A stretch of DNA of 64,000 nt from Siphonodentalium dalli (lineage: Eukaryota; Mollusca; Scaphopoda; Gadilida; Siphonodentaliidae), in the NCBI GenBank assembly GCA_032622095.1, contig CP136061.1:97521345-97585344 (forward strand), in the 5' to 3' direction. Both the position numbers and the translations under genes were made by a program. The notes below the pieces were generated by a model, which worked only from the letters and a program-made list of their open reading frames with translations, did no database searches and was not told the origin of the DNA. Of this stretch, positions 1-11,133 are shown piece by piece; positions within the stretch are counted from its first letter, which is position 1, and every line of letters starts with the position of its first letter.

Positions 1-603
1 TCGGGAAGTGGCATAGGCATATTAATTTTCAGATCCGAGGTCAACTTTTCACGTGCCGAGGTCAAATCTGTTTTTACGCCGTTTTGCCCTAATATATTTC
101 AGTTCGGTGCTCACAAATCGATTCGATATAGCGCGAATAATAAATTGCCAGTCATATAATTTGCACGGTTAGAATCTGTGGCGCTTCATCTTTCCAATGA
201 TGTATCACACGCCTGTGTACGTTTAAAGTTTCTACCTTAATTATTGGGAAGAACGCAGGACCATGCTTCGCTCATCGAAAAACATTGCGTAAATATATTA
301 CGCCGTCAACATGGATCGTGACGTGATCGCGTTTAACTCATAACCGGCCGATGTCGCGTTAACTCATCACCGGCCGAGGTATCCGCAAATGACATTGGGC
401 TATATATCTCGGAAACGGGTGGAGCTATCGACTTGAAATTTGGTATGTGAATGTATCTTGCCCCGGATACGAATTTTATCGGGTTGCCGAGCCCGTGCGA
501 CGCCAGCTTCGCGCATGCGCAGACCAGATCTCGGAAACGGGTGGAGCTATCGACTTGAAATTTGTTTTTTGAATAGCCCGGACGAAGTCGGATCACCTTC
601 TAG
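1..603 (+). mobile_element. Helitron-like element, tail type II, 5' end outside window
   Basis: The copy enters the window already inside the element and ends at CTAG (600-603) after a GC-rich hairpin (CCC-GAC-GAA-GTC-GGG with one bulged G) and TCACCTT. It is nearly identical to 6479-7081, where the full 5' end is present, so about 130 bp are missing here. It contains one and a half units of the 122-bp repeat (425-560) and no protein-coding capacity. The next element starts at 604 with no spacer. Small open frames on both strands are repeat artefacts. Confidence 0.75.
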
Positions 604-1622
604 TCTATACTATATATTTTGAGACTTCGTATATATGTATGTATGTACTTCATAGAATCCAAAACGCGTGTAAAGATTGAGCTCAAACTTCCTATGTAAG
701 TGTCAAATCCCACCGACACGACCGTGGTCGTGGTTTAGAGAAGCTCAGAGCACCCGTTCTCCAATCTCAAATCACCGCAAAGGCACGGCGGGGTTTAATC
801 AAGTGATTATTTAATGAGCGTTTGTTTTTGACGCATCTCTATAAAGAGCGTCTGTTTCCCCATTCAACGTTATTCGCATCTGCAGAGTTATACGGGAACG
901 CAAACGTTATCGCTCGAAATTTATTCCCTGCGAGCACGGATGGCGCGCTTTGTTTTTATATACCGAAATCATCCGAGATAATCACGAATATAGCATCAGA
1001 TTTCTCCCCAGATATACCGTTATAAAGCTACTGGAATCTGCCAATCTACGGGAAATTCCAGGGAATGCCGATTGAGCTCAAACTTGCTACCTACGGGAAG
1101 TGTCATATATATGAGTGTGTCCTTTATAGACTCTAACCGATTGAGCTCAAACTTGCTAAATAAGAAATTAGCCCCCAAGCCGTAAATATCAACAACAACG
1201 ATATTACTAAATACACGTTTTCGGCAATGTGAGAGTTTTCGGGGAGCCGTGATGCCAACAAGTAAATATGTCTTCGGGTCGTTGTTGTTGCCAACAACAA
1301 CGACCCGAAGACAGATTTCCCGACGGGAAGCGTTTGTTTTAAATTCAATGCAATGTTATCGTAGAGAGATTTCACGAAACAAAGAATGCGTTGTCTGTCG
1401 TTCCTAGGAAGGGGGGATTTCTACGGGTAAATTTTTCCGCCAGAAACAAAAAAATTTACGATTTAATTAAAACAATTTAAAATTAAAAAAAATTAACAAT
1501 AAAAAACAATTCAGAAACAAAATATATTAAATTTAAAAAACATTAAATTCATATTCAAAAATGTCATGTTTCTGAAACAAAGCCATGGGACGAATGCCGC
1601 CAGTGGCGGGCTAACCTGCTAG
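604..1622 (+). mobile_element. Helitron-like element, tail type I, 1019 bp
   Basis: It begins TCTATACTATATATTTTGAG and ends CTAG (1619-1622), preceded by the hairpin CCGCC-AGT-GGCGG and GCTAACCTG. Its copy at 7082-8100 has exactly the same length. The body holds the family core (GAGCTCAAACTT...), a perfect 21-bp inverted repeat (1270-1290/1292-1312) and an A-rich tail region (1440-1560). There is no Rep/helicase frame, so it is non-autonomous. The duplicate diverges exactly after CTAG, which fixes the 3' border. Confidence 0.8.
1270..1312. repeat. Perfect 21-bp inverted repeat with one-base loop
   Basis: Arms 1270-1290 and 1292-1312 are perfect reverse complements around a single C. The arms read GTCTTCGGGTCG followed by three GTTs and a G. 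The second copy at 7748-7790 is the same except at the centre. The structure lies inside a type I Helitron-like element and is a DNA or RNA hairpin candidate; the tiny loop argues against a microRNA precursor. Confidence 0.85.
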
Positions 1623-2348
1623 TCTATCTATCCTATATATTTTGAGAACTCCGTGTATTCGAGAGATAGCCCACACCCTCCGGACCTCAATGATATGATC
1701 GTGAATGAGTATTGATATAACCCACTAAACTTTGACAAACACCAGTAATGGTGTGTAGATCATTTACATATATCTCCTATATATTTTGATACAATCTATC
1801 TAATTTACATATCTCTCTTATATATTTATGTTTGTGTGTGTGTTGTACTTCATACAAATCTACGATTCTCGACCGATCGGGACGAAAATTGGTACGTGTG
1901 TGTAGTTTGACCAGGCGGTGGTCGTTGTCGTATTGGCGAGCCCGTGCGACGCCCGTGCAGCGCATGCGCAGACGAGATCTCGGAAACGGGTGGAGCTATC
2001 GACTTGAAATTTGCTATGTGAATGTATCTTGCGCCGGGTACAAATTGTATCGGGTCGCCGAGCCCGTGCGACGCCCGTGCAGCGCACGCGCAGACGAGAT
2101 CTAGGAAACGGGTGGAGCTATCGACTTGAAATTTGCTATGTGAATGTATCTTGCGCCGGGTACACATTTTATCGGGTCGCCGAGCCCGTGCGACGCCAGC
2201 TTCGCGCATGCGCAGACCAGATCTCGGAAACGGGTGGAGCTACCGGGTACAAATTTTTCTTATTGAAACGCGTGGAGCTAAAAATTAAAAAAAAATATAA
2301 AAAATGTCATGTTTCGGACAAGCCGCCGGTGGCGGGCTAACCTGCTAG
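1623..2348 (+). mobile_element. Helitron-like element, chimeric, type I tail, 726 bp
   Basis: It starts TCTATCTATCCTATATAT directly after the CTAG of the previous copy and ends CTAG (2345-2348) after CCGCC-GGT-GGCGG. The body from about 1850 (CTACGATTCTCGACCGATCGGG) is that of the type III elements at 6102 and 18725, while the tail is type I, so it looks like a recombinant or end-swapped copy. It carries three units of the 122-bp tandem repeat (phase points 1974, 2096, 2218). Confidence 0.72.
1974..2250 (+). repeat. 122-bp tandem repeat inside Helitron-like element
   Basis: The marker AGATCTCGGAAACGGGTGG recurs at 1974, 2096 and 2218, giving a 122-bp period. Since 122 is not a multiple of three the frames shift at every unit, producing the look-alike open frames seen on both strands here. 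The unit contains a GCGCATGCGCA motif. Confidence 0.85.
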
Positions 2349-3101
2349 TACTATATATTTTGAGACTTCCGTATATATATGTGTACTTCATGGAATCGAA
2401 AACGGGTTGACCGATCGGGACCAAACTTCCTATCTAAAGGTAAAATCCCACGGGAATCGTCGTCGCGGCGTTTTGGAGAAGCTCTGAGCACCCTTTATCC
2501 ACTCCCAAATCACCGCAAAGGCACGGCGTGGGTTAATTAAGTGATTATTTAATGAGGGTTTGTTTTTGACGTATAAAGAGCGTCTGTTTACCATTCAACG
2601 TTATTAGCATCTGCAGAGAGATATACGGGAACATTGAGTGGTTTCCTATGCGGGGAGATTTATTGGATGCCATAGTACTCTTACAACATCATTGTTATAG
2701 TATGTATGGCACTTAGGTCAGAGCTTGGGGGGGGGGTAGTTAGTGTGCATAATGCTTCTCAGAAATCCCGGTTACAAACCAACACTCACAATCAGATACC
2801 AACACCTCGACCGATCGGGACGAAACTTGGTACGTGAGTGTAGTTTGACCAGGTGGTCGTCGTTGTCGTATTGGCGAGCCCGTGCGACGCCCGTGCAGCG
2901 CATGCGCAGAATCTCGGAAACGGGTGGAGCTATCGACTTGAAATTTGGTATGTGAATGTATCTTGCCCCGGATACGAATTTATGGCGCGCTTTGTTATTA
3001 CAGTATATACCTTTGGTATATACCGAAATCATCCCAGATAATCACGAATATAGCAGATTTCTCCCCAGATATACCGTTATAAAGCTACTGGAATCTGCCA
3101 A
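2349..3101 (+). mobile_element. Helitron-like element, 5' portion, interrupted at 3101
   Basis: It starts TACTATATATTTTGAG directly after CTAG, so the TCTA of a standard 5' end is shortened. It carries the family core and a poly-G run at 2726. At 3101/3102 another element begins (A then TCTATACTATATATT) after GAATCTGCCA. In the intact copies (1041-1056, 7519-7534) the same place reads on into TCTACGGGAAATT, so the break is an insertion site. Its own 3' end is not seen. Confidence 0.65.
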
Positions 3102-4105
3102 TCTATACTATATATTTTGAGACTTCCGTATATATATATGTGTGTGTGTGTGGGTACTTCATAGAATCCAAAACGCGTGTACAGATTGAGCTCAAACTTC
3201 CTATGTAAGTGTAAAATTCCACCGACACCGCCGTGGTCGCGTTTTGGAGAAGCTCAGAGAACCCGTTCTCAAACCTCAGTCATCAAAAAACGGCACTGCT
3301 GTGGGTAAGACATCAACGATCTTTATATTGACCTTATACGGAGGTGTTAACAATGAACGCTCTTTATTGCAATGGACGTGGCTAAACGACTGACCCCATG
3401 CGTCCGAAATACGGATGCGGATTCCAATGGACGTGGCTAAACGACTGACCCCATGCGTCCGAAATACGGATGCAGACGAAATGCAATTATCTCGACTTTC
3501 ACGGCGGGATTAATTGACTGTCCGCTCTGAAATTTAGGACGGGGAGGATGGGTACCATGAATTAACTCATTGAAAAACAAAGAATGCGTTATCTCGGCGA
3601 CGCCAGCTTCGGCATGCGCAGACGAGATCTCGGAAACGGGTGGAGCTATCGACTTGAAGTTTGCTATGTGAATGTATCTTGCCCCGGATACAAATTTTAT
3701 CGGGTCGCCGAGCCCGTGCGACGCCAGCTTCGCGCATGCGCAGACGAGATCTCGGAAACGGGTGGAGCTATCGAATTGAAATTTGGTATGTGAATGTATC
3801 TTACCCAGGGTACGAATTTTATCGGGTTGCCGAGCCCATGCGACGCCCATGCAGCGCGTGCGCAGACGATATCTCGGAAACGGGTGGAGCTATCAACTTG
3901 AAATTTGCTATGTGAATGTATCTTGCCCCGGATACGAAATTTATCGGGTCGCCGAGCCCGTGCGACGCAAGCTTCGCGCATGCGCAGACCAGATCTCGGA
4001 AACGGGTGGAGCTATCAACTTGAAATTTGGTTAAATTAAAAAAATGTCATGTTTCTGAAACAAAGCCATGAGACGAATGCCGCCAGTAGCGGGCTAACCT
4101 GCTAG
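3102..4105 (+). mobile_element. Helitron-like element, tail type I, 1004 bp
   Basis: It starts TCTATACTATATATTTTGAG at an A/TC junction and ends CTAG (4102-4105) after CGCCAGTAGCG. It includes an imperfect direct duplication (3361-3420 against 3425-3475) and four 122-bp units (phase points 3624, 3746, 3868, 3990). The copy at 11134-12138 is nearly identical. Confidence 0.75.
3600..4030 (+). repeat. 122-bp tandem repeat, about 3.5 units
   Basis: Units are phased at 3624, 3746, 3868 and 3990, always 122 bp apart. Two units carry the full palindrome CGCGCATGCGCA (3731-3742 and 3975-3986), which matches the NRF-1/alpha-Pal consensus. The other two carry degenerate versions. Confidence 0.88.
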
Positions 4106-5019
4106 TCTACTATATAATTTGAGAACTACGTATATATATATATGTGTGTATGTGTTTATATGTGTATGTGGGTACTTCATAGAATCGAAAACGGTTGGAC
4201 AGATTGAGCTTTTTGGATAAGCTCAGAGCACCGTTTCTCCCTTCCCAATCATCAAAAATCACCGCAATCGGCAATTCGGGGTTAATAGCGTTGATATATA
4301 AAGAGCGTTCGTTTTCCGCAGTGTCTATATAAAGAGCGTCGTTTTCGCTATCTACTTATCTGTATGACGGGAGTCTGTAGCCTGTCGCTCGAAATATTAT
4401 GCAGAGAGATTTCACGACGGGAAGCGTTTGTTTTCAATTCAATGCAATGTTATCGCTCGAAATATTATGCAGAGAGATTTCACGACATTAGGACGGGTAC
4501 GGCAGACTCGAAATATTATGCAGAGAGATTTCCCGACGGGAAGCGTTTGTTTTTGTTATCGTAGAGAGATTTCACGACGGGAAGTGTTTGTTTTCAATTC
4601 AATGCAATATTATCGCTCGAAATATTATGCAGAGAGATTTCACGATATTAAGACGGGTACGGGCAGGTTACAAAAAAAAAGAAAAAAAAGAATGCGTTGT
4701 GTGTCGTTCCTAGGAAGGGGGGATTTATACGGGTAAAATTTTCCGCCAGAAACAAAAAAAATAATTAAAACAATTTAAAATTAAAAAAAATAAAAATAAA
4801 AAAAACAATTCAGAAAAAAAAAATATTAAATTTAAAAAACATTAAATTCATATTAAAAAATAAAAAATAAAAATAAATAAAAACAAAATAATTAAAAAAA
4901 ATTCATATTTCTGACGAAATTTTGTACAAATGCAGCACAAGTGTCTCGGAACCTGTTGCAATTGCTTTTTCGAACAAAGCCATGGCACGAATGCCGCCAG
5001 TGGCGGGATAACCTGCTAG
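4106..5019 (+). mobile_element. Helitron-like element, tail type I, 914 bp
   Basis: It starts TCTACTATATAATTTGAG after CTAG and ends CTAG (5016-5019) after CCGCC-AGT-GGCGG. It contains a TATATG/TGTG microsatellite near the 5' end, several repeats of the motif TCGAAATATTATGCAGAGAG (4388-4650) and a long A-rich tract (4670-4910). Its partner copy is 12139-13055. Confidence 0.75.
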
Positions 5020-5140
5020 TCTATACTATATATTTTGAGAACTCCGTATATATGTATATATGTGTGTGTGTGGGTACTTCATAGAATCCAAAACGCGTGT
5101 AAACATTGAGCTCAAACTTACTATGTAAGTGTCAAATCCC
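5020..5140 (+). mobile_element. Helitron-like element, 5' fragment only
   Basis: This is the first ~120 bp of a type I element. It follows its partner (13056 onwards) until about 5140, then runs into unrelated sequence (AAAATATACTAAACAG). In the partner the core continues (CACCGACACGACC...). Confidence 0.7.
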
Positions 5141-6101
5141 AAAAATATACTAAACAGATTAAATACACACCCAATACTTCGCAATACATTTAGTCTACAT
5201 TCCAACTGAGACATGTCCCATACTTCATCATCAAAGTTAGCTGTTATATGGCATTGAGTTCCCGCCATAAAATCTTCAAGAGTGGCCCAGCTATTGTTCA
5301 TACCTAAACATTGAAAGCAATTAATGCTGTCATACTGCAACAATGAGACATCCGCGAATACACATCCGCGAAAACCCGAAATATGTTATCCAGCGAGATA
5401 CGGCTTGATCAGCCTTACTGCAAATTCCAAAAATAACTGGCATTGTGTGAAACATGAAATGTGTTGTCCTGCCAGATATTCCCATCGCCCATCGCCCCAC
5501 TGTCACGGCCAGATCAGCGCAGCAATAAACACACATAGGGCGTAACAAACTGGATGTAACGATTGCTTGCACACGGCGTGTGATGCGGGCGACATAGCAG
5601 AAAACGCTGTCGACGAATTATATCGGCGTCCTAATCCGACGGCGCGGTGCCGCGTTTTAGTCTGCGGTTGTTCGGTAACTTCCACCGTTTTCAATGATGG
5701 TATAGAACGAAGACACTGGAGACACAACAATTTTCGGTCCGTGCAGGTCAGTTTTGAACCGTGAGTATGCATCGTAGTTCAATATGCAGTCATTAAACAA
5801 ATTAAACAAAAATACGCGAATAACAATGAAGCCATGACTTCTATGGAAATATATGAGTAACCGCAGAAAACGCCGTCGCCACAGCAAACGCCGTCGCCGC
5901 AGAAAACGCAGTTGGCGCAGAAAACACGCGGCATGCTGTGCGTATCGCGCAATACGTGGGGCAAACTCCATGTGGAAGGGCATTAACGCGCCCTGCTGTT
6001 CTCATCGGCCTCATTGCCATTATATGCTGTCCCTATGATACGCGCCTGGTTTACGTTCCAAGTATACTACCATGACGCAAATCAGACGCATATAATAATA
6101 A
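5141..6101. other. Unique ~960-bp insert inside the Helitron array
   Basis: This segment shares nothing visible with the surrounding repeats. Its left border is the broken element at 5140; its right border is an A followed by the TC start of a type III element at 6102. It has a higher GC content and longer open frames than the repeats, for example a minus-strand frame through about 5343-5140 that runs out into the repeat, and frames around 5503-5772. I recognise none of them. It could be host sequence left between two insertions, or a captured gene fragment. A basic frame on the plus strand (5853-6038) comes from a simple CGCCGTCGCC-type repeat and is not a convincing gene. Confidence 0.5.
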
Positions 6102-6348
6102 TCTCATATATATTTTGAAGACCTCTGTCTGTTTGTCTGTATGTCTGTATGTTTGTCTGAATGTCATTTATACAAATCTACGATTCTCGACCGATCGGGA
6201 CGAAACTTGGTACGTGTGTGTAGTTTGACCAGGCGGTCGTCGTTGTCGTATTGGCGAGCCCGTGCGACGCCCGTGCAGCGCATGCGCAGACGAGATCTCG
6301 GAAATATGTTTTTTGAATAGCCCGGACAACGTCGGGCTCATCGGCTAG
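6102..6348 (+). mobile_element. Helitron-like element, tail type III, 247 bp
   Basis: It starts TCTCATATATATTTTGAAG after ...ATAATAATAA, that is A/TC as expected for Helitron insertion. It ends with the hairpin CCC-GAC-AAC-GTC-GGG (bulged G), CTCATCGG and CTAG (6345-6348). It has one partial 122-bp unit. A close relative is 18725-19020. The next element abuts directly. Confidence 0.78.
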
Positions 6349-7081
6349 TCTATCTATTATATATTTTGGAAGATCTGTCTGTGTATCTGTCTGTGTGTGG
6401 TCTGTGTGTGTGTTCGCGATGAACTCGAAAACGGCCGACCCAATTTCGATGAAACTTCGTATGTGAGGATGCTATCGATCGGGAAGTGGCATAGGCATAT
6501 TAATTTTCAGATCCGAGGTCAACTTTTCACGTGCCGAGGTCAAATCTGTTTTTACGCCGTTTTGCCCTAATATATTTCAGTTCGGTGCTCACAAATCGAT
6601 TCGATATAGCGCGAATAATAAATTGCCAGTCATATAATTTGCACGGTTAGAATCTGTGGCGCTTCATCTTTCCAATGATGTATCACACGCCTGTGTACGT
6701 TTAAAGTTTCTACCTTAATTATCGGGAAGAACGCAGGACCATGCTTCGCTCATCGAAAAACATTGCGTAAATATATTACGCCGTCAACATGGATCGTGAC
6801 GTGATCGCGTTTAACTCATAACCGGCCGATGTCGCGTTAACTCATCACCGGCCGAGGTATCCGCAAATGACATTGGGCTATATATCTCGGAAACGGGTGG
6901 AGCTATCGACTTGAAATTTGGTATGTGAATGTATCTTGCCCCGGATACGAATTTTATCGGGTTGCCGAGCCCGTGCGACGCCAGCTTCGCGCATGCGCAG
7001 ACCAGATCTCGGAAACGGGTGGAGCTATCGACTTGAAATTTGGTTTTTGAATAGCCCGGACGAAGTCGGATCACCTTCTAG
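6349..7081 (+). mobile_element. Helitron-like element, tail type II, complete, 733 bp
   Basis: It starts TCTATCTATTATATATTTTG and ends TCACCTTCTAG (7078-7081). From 6479 on it duplicates positions 1-603. This is the complete reference copy for the truncated one at the left edge. It is non-coding. Confidence 0.8.
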
Positions 7082-8100
7082 TCTATACTATATATTTTGA
7101 GACTTCGTATATATGTATGTATGTACTTCATAGAATCCAAAACGCGTGTAAAGATTGAGCTCAAACTTCATATGTAAGTGTCAAATCCCACCGACACGAC
7201 CGTGGTCGTGGTTTAGAGAAGCTCAGAGCACCCGTTCTCCAATCTCAAATCACCGCAAAGGCACGGCGGGGGTTAATCAAGTGATTATTTAATGAGCGTT
7301 TGTTTTTGACGCATCTCTATAAAGAGCGTCTGTTTCCCCATTCAACGTTATTCGCATCTGCAGAGTTATACGGGAACGCAAACGTTATCGCTCGAAATTT
7401 ATTCCCTGCGAGCACGGATGGCGCGCTTTGTTTTTATATACCGAAATCATCCCAGATAATCACGAATATAGCATCAGATTTCTCCCCAGATATACCGTTA
7501 TAAAGCTACTGGAATCTGCCAATCTACGGGAAATTCCAGGGAATGCCGATTGAGCTCAAACTTGCTACCTACGGGAAGTGTCATATATATGAGTGTGTCC
7601 TTTATAGACTCTAACCGATTGAGCTCAAACTTGCTAAATAAGAAATTAGCCCCCAAGCCGTAAATATCAACAACAACGATATTACTAAATACACGTTTTC
7701 GGCAATGTGAGAGTTTTCGGGGAGCCGTGATGCCAACAAGTAAATATGTCTTCGGGTCGTTGTTGTTGCTAACAACAACGACCCGAAGACAGATTTCCCG
7801 ACGGGAAGCGTTTGTTTTAAATTCAATGCAATGTTATCGTAGAGAGATTTCACGAAACAAAGAATGCGTTGTCTGTCGTTCCTAGGAAGGGGGGATTTCT
7901 ACGGGTAAATTTTTCCGCCATAAACAAAAAAAATTACGATTTAATTAAAACAATTTAAAATTAAAAAAAATTAACAATAAAAAACAATTCAGAAACAAAA
8001 TATATTAAATTTAAAAAACATTAAATTCATATTCAAAAATGTCATGTTTCTGAAACAAAGCCATGGGACGAATGCCGCCAGTGGCGGGCTAACCTGCTAG
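7082..8100 (+). mobile_element. Helitron-like element, tail type I, 1019 bp
   Basis: It is a near-identical copy of 604-1622 with the same TC start, the same CCGCC-AGT-GGCGG hairpin and the same CTAG (8097-8100). The two copies diverge immediately after CTAG. It is non-coding. Confidence 0.82.
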
Positions 8101-9239
8101 TCTATACTATATATTTTGAGACTTCGTATATATATATGTGTGTACTTCATAGAATCCAAAACGACTGATCCGATCGAGCTCAAATTTCGTATGTAAGTGT
8201 AAAATCCCACCGACACCGCCGTAGTCGCAGTTTAGAAAAGCTCAGAGCACCCGTTCTCCACTCCCATTCATCAAAATCAGCTCAAACGGCACGGCCGGGG
8301 TTAATAACGTCATTATATATATATATGAAGTCAGAGTCTCCAGAGTTATACCGGAACAAACACGTGTTTACGTCGTCTTGGGGGTCCACGATGGGAGTCT
8401 GACTTCAATGCAATGTTATCGCTCGAAACACGTGTTTACTTCGTGTTGAGGTTCACGATGGGAGTCTGACAATTGTTATCGCTCGAAATAGTACAACGGC
8501 TGGACAGATTGAGCTCAAACTTCCCATCTAGAGGTAAAATCCACGTACGATGTCGTCCACGCGTTTTCCAGAAGCTCCGAGCACCCGTACTCCACTCCCA
8601 GTCATTAAAATCAGCTCAAACGGCACGGCCGGGGTTAATAACGTCATTATATATATATATGAAGTCAGAGTCTCCAGAGTTATACGGGAACAAACACGTG
8701 TTTACGTCGTCTTGGGGGTCCACGATGGGAGTCTGACTTCAATGCAATGTTATCGCTCGAAACACGTGTTTACTTCGTGTTGAGGTTCACGATGGGAGTC
8801 TGACAATTGTTATCGCTCGAAATAGTACATTAGGACGGGTACGAAATGCATTTATCTCGATTAAAAAGGCAGATCTCGGAAACGGGTGGAGCTATCGACT
8901 TGAAAATTGCAATGTGAATGTATCTTGCGCCGGGTACAAATTTTATCGGGTCGGCGAGCCCATGCGACGCCCGTGCAGCGCATGCGCAGACGAGATATCG
9001 GAAACGGGTGGAGCTATCGACTTGAAATTTGCTATGTGAATGTATCTTGGGCCGGGTACAAATTTGATCGGGTCGCCGAGCCCGTGCGAAGCCAGCTTCG
9101 CGCATGCGCAGACCAGATCTCGGAAACGGGTGGAGCTACCGGGTACAATTTTTTCTTATTGAAACGCGTGGAGCTAAAAATAAAAAAAATATATAAACAA
9201 TGTTTCGGACAAGCCGCCGGTGGCGGGCTACCCTGCTAG
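8101..9239 (+). mobile_element. Helitron-like element, tail type I, first of exact tandem pair
   Basis: It is 1139 bp, starts TCTATACTATATATTTTGAG and ends CTAG (9236-9239) after CCGCC-GGT-GGCGG. The body contains an internal ~340-bp duplication (about 8280-8490 repeated at 8620-8830) with CACGTG motifs, then two and a half 122-bp units (8874-9140). It is followed without spacer by a copy of itself. Confidence 0.85.
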
Positions 9240-10378
9240 TCTATACTATATATTTTGAGACTTCGTATATATATATGTGTGTACTTCATAGAATCCAAAA
9301 CGACTGATCCGATCGAGCTCAAATTTCGTATGTAAGTGTAAAATCCCACCGACACCGCCGTAGTCGCAGTTTAGAAAAGCTCAGAGCACCCGTTCTCCAC
9401 TCCCATTCATCAAAATCAGCTCAAACGGCACGGCCGGGGTTAATAACGTCATTATATATATATATGAAGTCAGAGTCTCCAGAGTTATACCGGAACAAAC
9501 ACGTGTTTACGTCGTCTTGGGGGTCCACGATGGGAGTCTGACTTCAATGCAATGTTATCGCTCGAAACACGTGTTTACTTCGTGTTGAGGTTCACGATGG
9601 GAGTCTGACAATTGTTATCGCTCGAAATAGTACAACGGCTGGACAGATTGAGCTCAAACTTCCCATCTAGAGGTAAAATCCACGTACGATGTCGTCCACG
9701 CGTTTTCCAGAAGCTCCGAGCACCCGTACTCCACTCCCAGTCATTAAAATCAGCTCAAACGGCACGGCCGGGGTTAATAACGTCATTATATATATATATG
9801 AAGTCAGAGTCTCCAGAGTTATACGGGAACAAACACGTGTTTACGTCGTCTTGGGGGTCCACGATGGGAGTCTGACTTCAATGCAATGTTATCGCTCGAA
9901 ACACGTGTTTACTTCGTGTTGAGGTTCACGATGGGAGTCTGACAATTGTTATCGCTCGAAATAGTACATTAGGACGGGTACGAAATGCATTTATCTCGAT
10001 TAAAAAGGCAGATCTCGGAAACGGGTGGAGCTATCGACTTGAAAATTGCAATGTGAATGTATCTTGCGCCGGGTACAAATTTTATCGGGTCGGCGAGCCC
10101 ATGCGACGCCCGTGCAGCGCATGCGCAGACGAGATATCGGAAACGGGTGGAGCTATCGACTTGAAATTTGCTATGTGAATGTATCTTGGGCCGGGTACAA
10201 ATTTGATCGGGTCGCCGAGCCCGTGCGAAGCCAGCTTCGCGCATGCGCAGACCAGATCTCGGAAACGGGTGGAGCTACCGGGTACAATTTTTTCTTATTG
10301 AAACGCGTGGAGCTAAAAATAAAAAAAATATATAAACAATGTTTCGGACAAGCCGCCGGTGGCGGGCTACCCTGCTAG
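9240..10378 (+). mobile_element. Helitron-like element, second of exact tandem pair
   Basis: It repeats 8101-9239 with the same length, 1139 bp, and no difference that I could find by eye. The unit of duplication is exactly one element from TC to CTAG (10375-10378). That is what a rolling-circle concatemer, or unequal exchange between abutting copies, would give. Confidence 0.85.
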
Positions 10379-11133
10379 TACTATATATTTTGAGACTTCC
10401 GTATATATATGTGTACTTCATAGAATCGAAAACGGGTTGACCGATCGGGACCAAACTTCCTATCTAAAGGTAAAATCCCACGGGAATCGTCGTCGCGGCG
10501 TTTTGGAGAAGCTCTGAGCACCCTTTATCCACTCCCAAATCACCACAAAGGCACGGCGTGGGTTAATTAAGTGATTATTTAATGAGGGTTTGTTTTTGAC
10601 GTATAAAGAGCGTCTGTTTACCATTCAACGTTATTAGCATCTGCAGAGAGATATACGGGAACATTGAGTGGTTTCCTATGCGGGGAGATTTATTGGATGC
10701 CATAGTACTCTTACAACATCATTGTTATAGTATGTATGGCACTTAGGTCAGAGCTTGGGGGGGGGGGGTAGTTAGTGTGCATAATGCTTCTCAGAAATCC
10801 CGGTTACAAACCAACACTCACAATCAGATACCAACACCTCGACCGATCGGGACGAAACTTGGTACGTGAGTGTAGTTTGACCAGGTGGTCGTCGTTGTCG
10901 TATTGGCGAGCCCGTGCGACGCCCGTGCAGCGCATGCGCAGAATCTCGGAAACGGGTGGAGCTATCGACTTGAAATTTGGTATGTGAATGTATCTTGCCC
11001 CGGATACGAATTTATGGCGCGCTTTGTTATTACAGTATATACCTTTGGTATATACCGAAATCATCCCAGATAATCACGAATATAGCAGATTTCTCCCCAG
11101 ATATACCGTTATAAAGCTACTGGAATCTGCCAA
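10379..11133 (+). mobile_element. Helitron-like element, 5' portion, copy of 2349-3101
   Basis: It matches 2349-3101, with a slightly longer poly-G run near 10758. Like its partner it starts TACTATATATTTTGAG and is interrupted at GAATCTGCCAA/TCTATAC, so the nested insertion came before the block duplication. Confidence 0.68.

Noticed and set aside
1850-4034. Many similar open frames of 60-137 codons on both strands (for example 1850-2209, 3437-3850, 3697-3981)
   Set aside because: They are translations of the 122-bp tandem repeat inside Helitron-like elements. The frames exist on both strands, shift at every unit and have no independent start, domain or codon signal.
5853-6038. Arg-rich protamine-like frame
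   Set aside because: It comes from a simple GCCGTCGCC/GCAGAAAACGC repeat with no other support for a gene.
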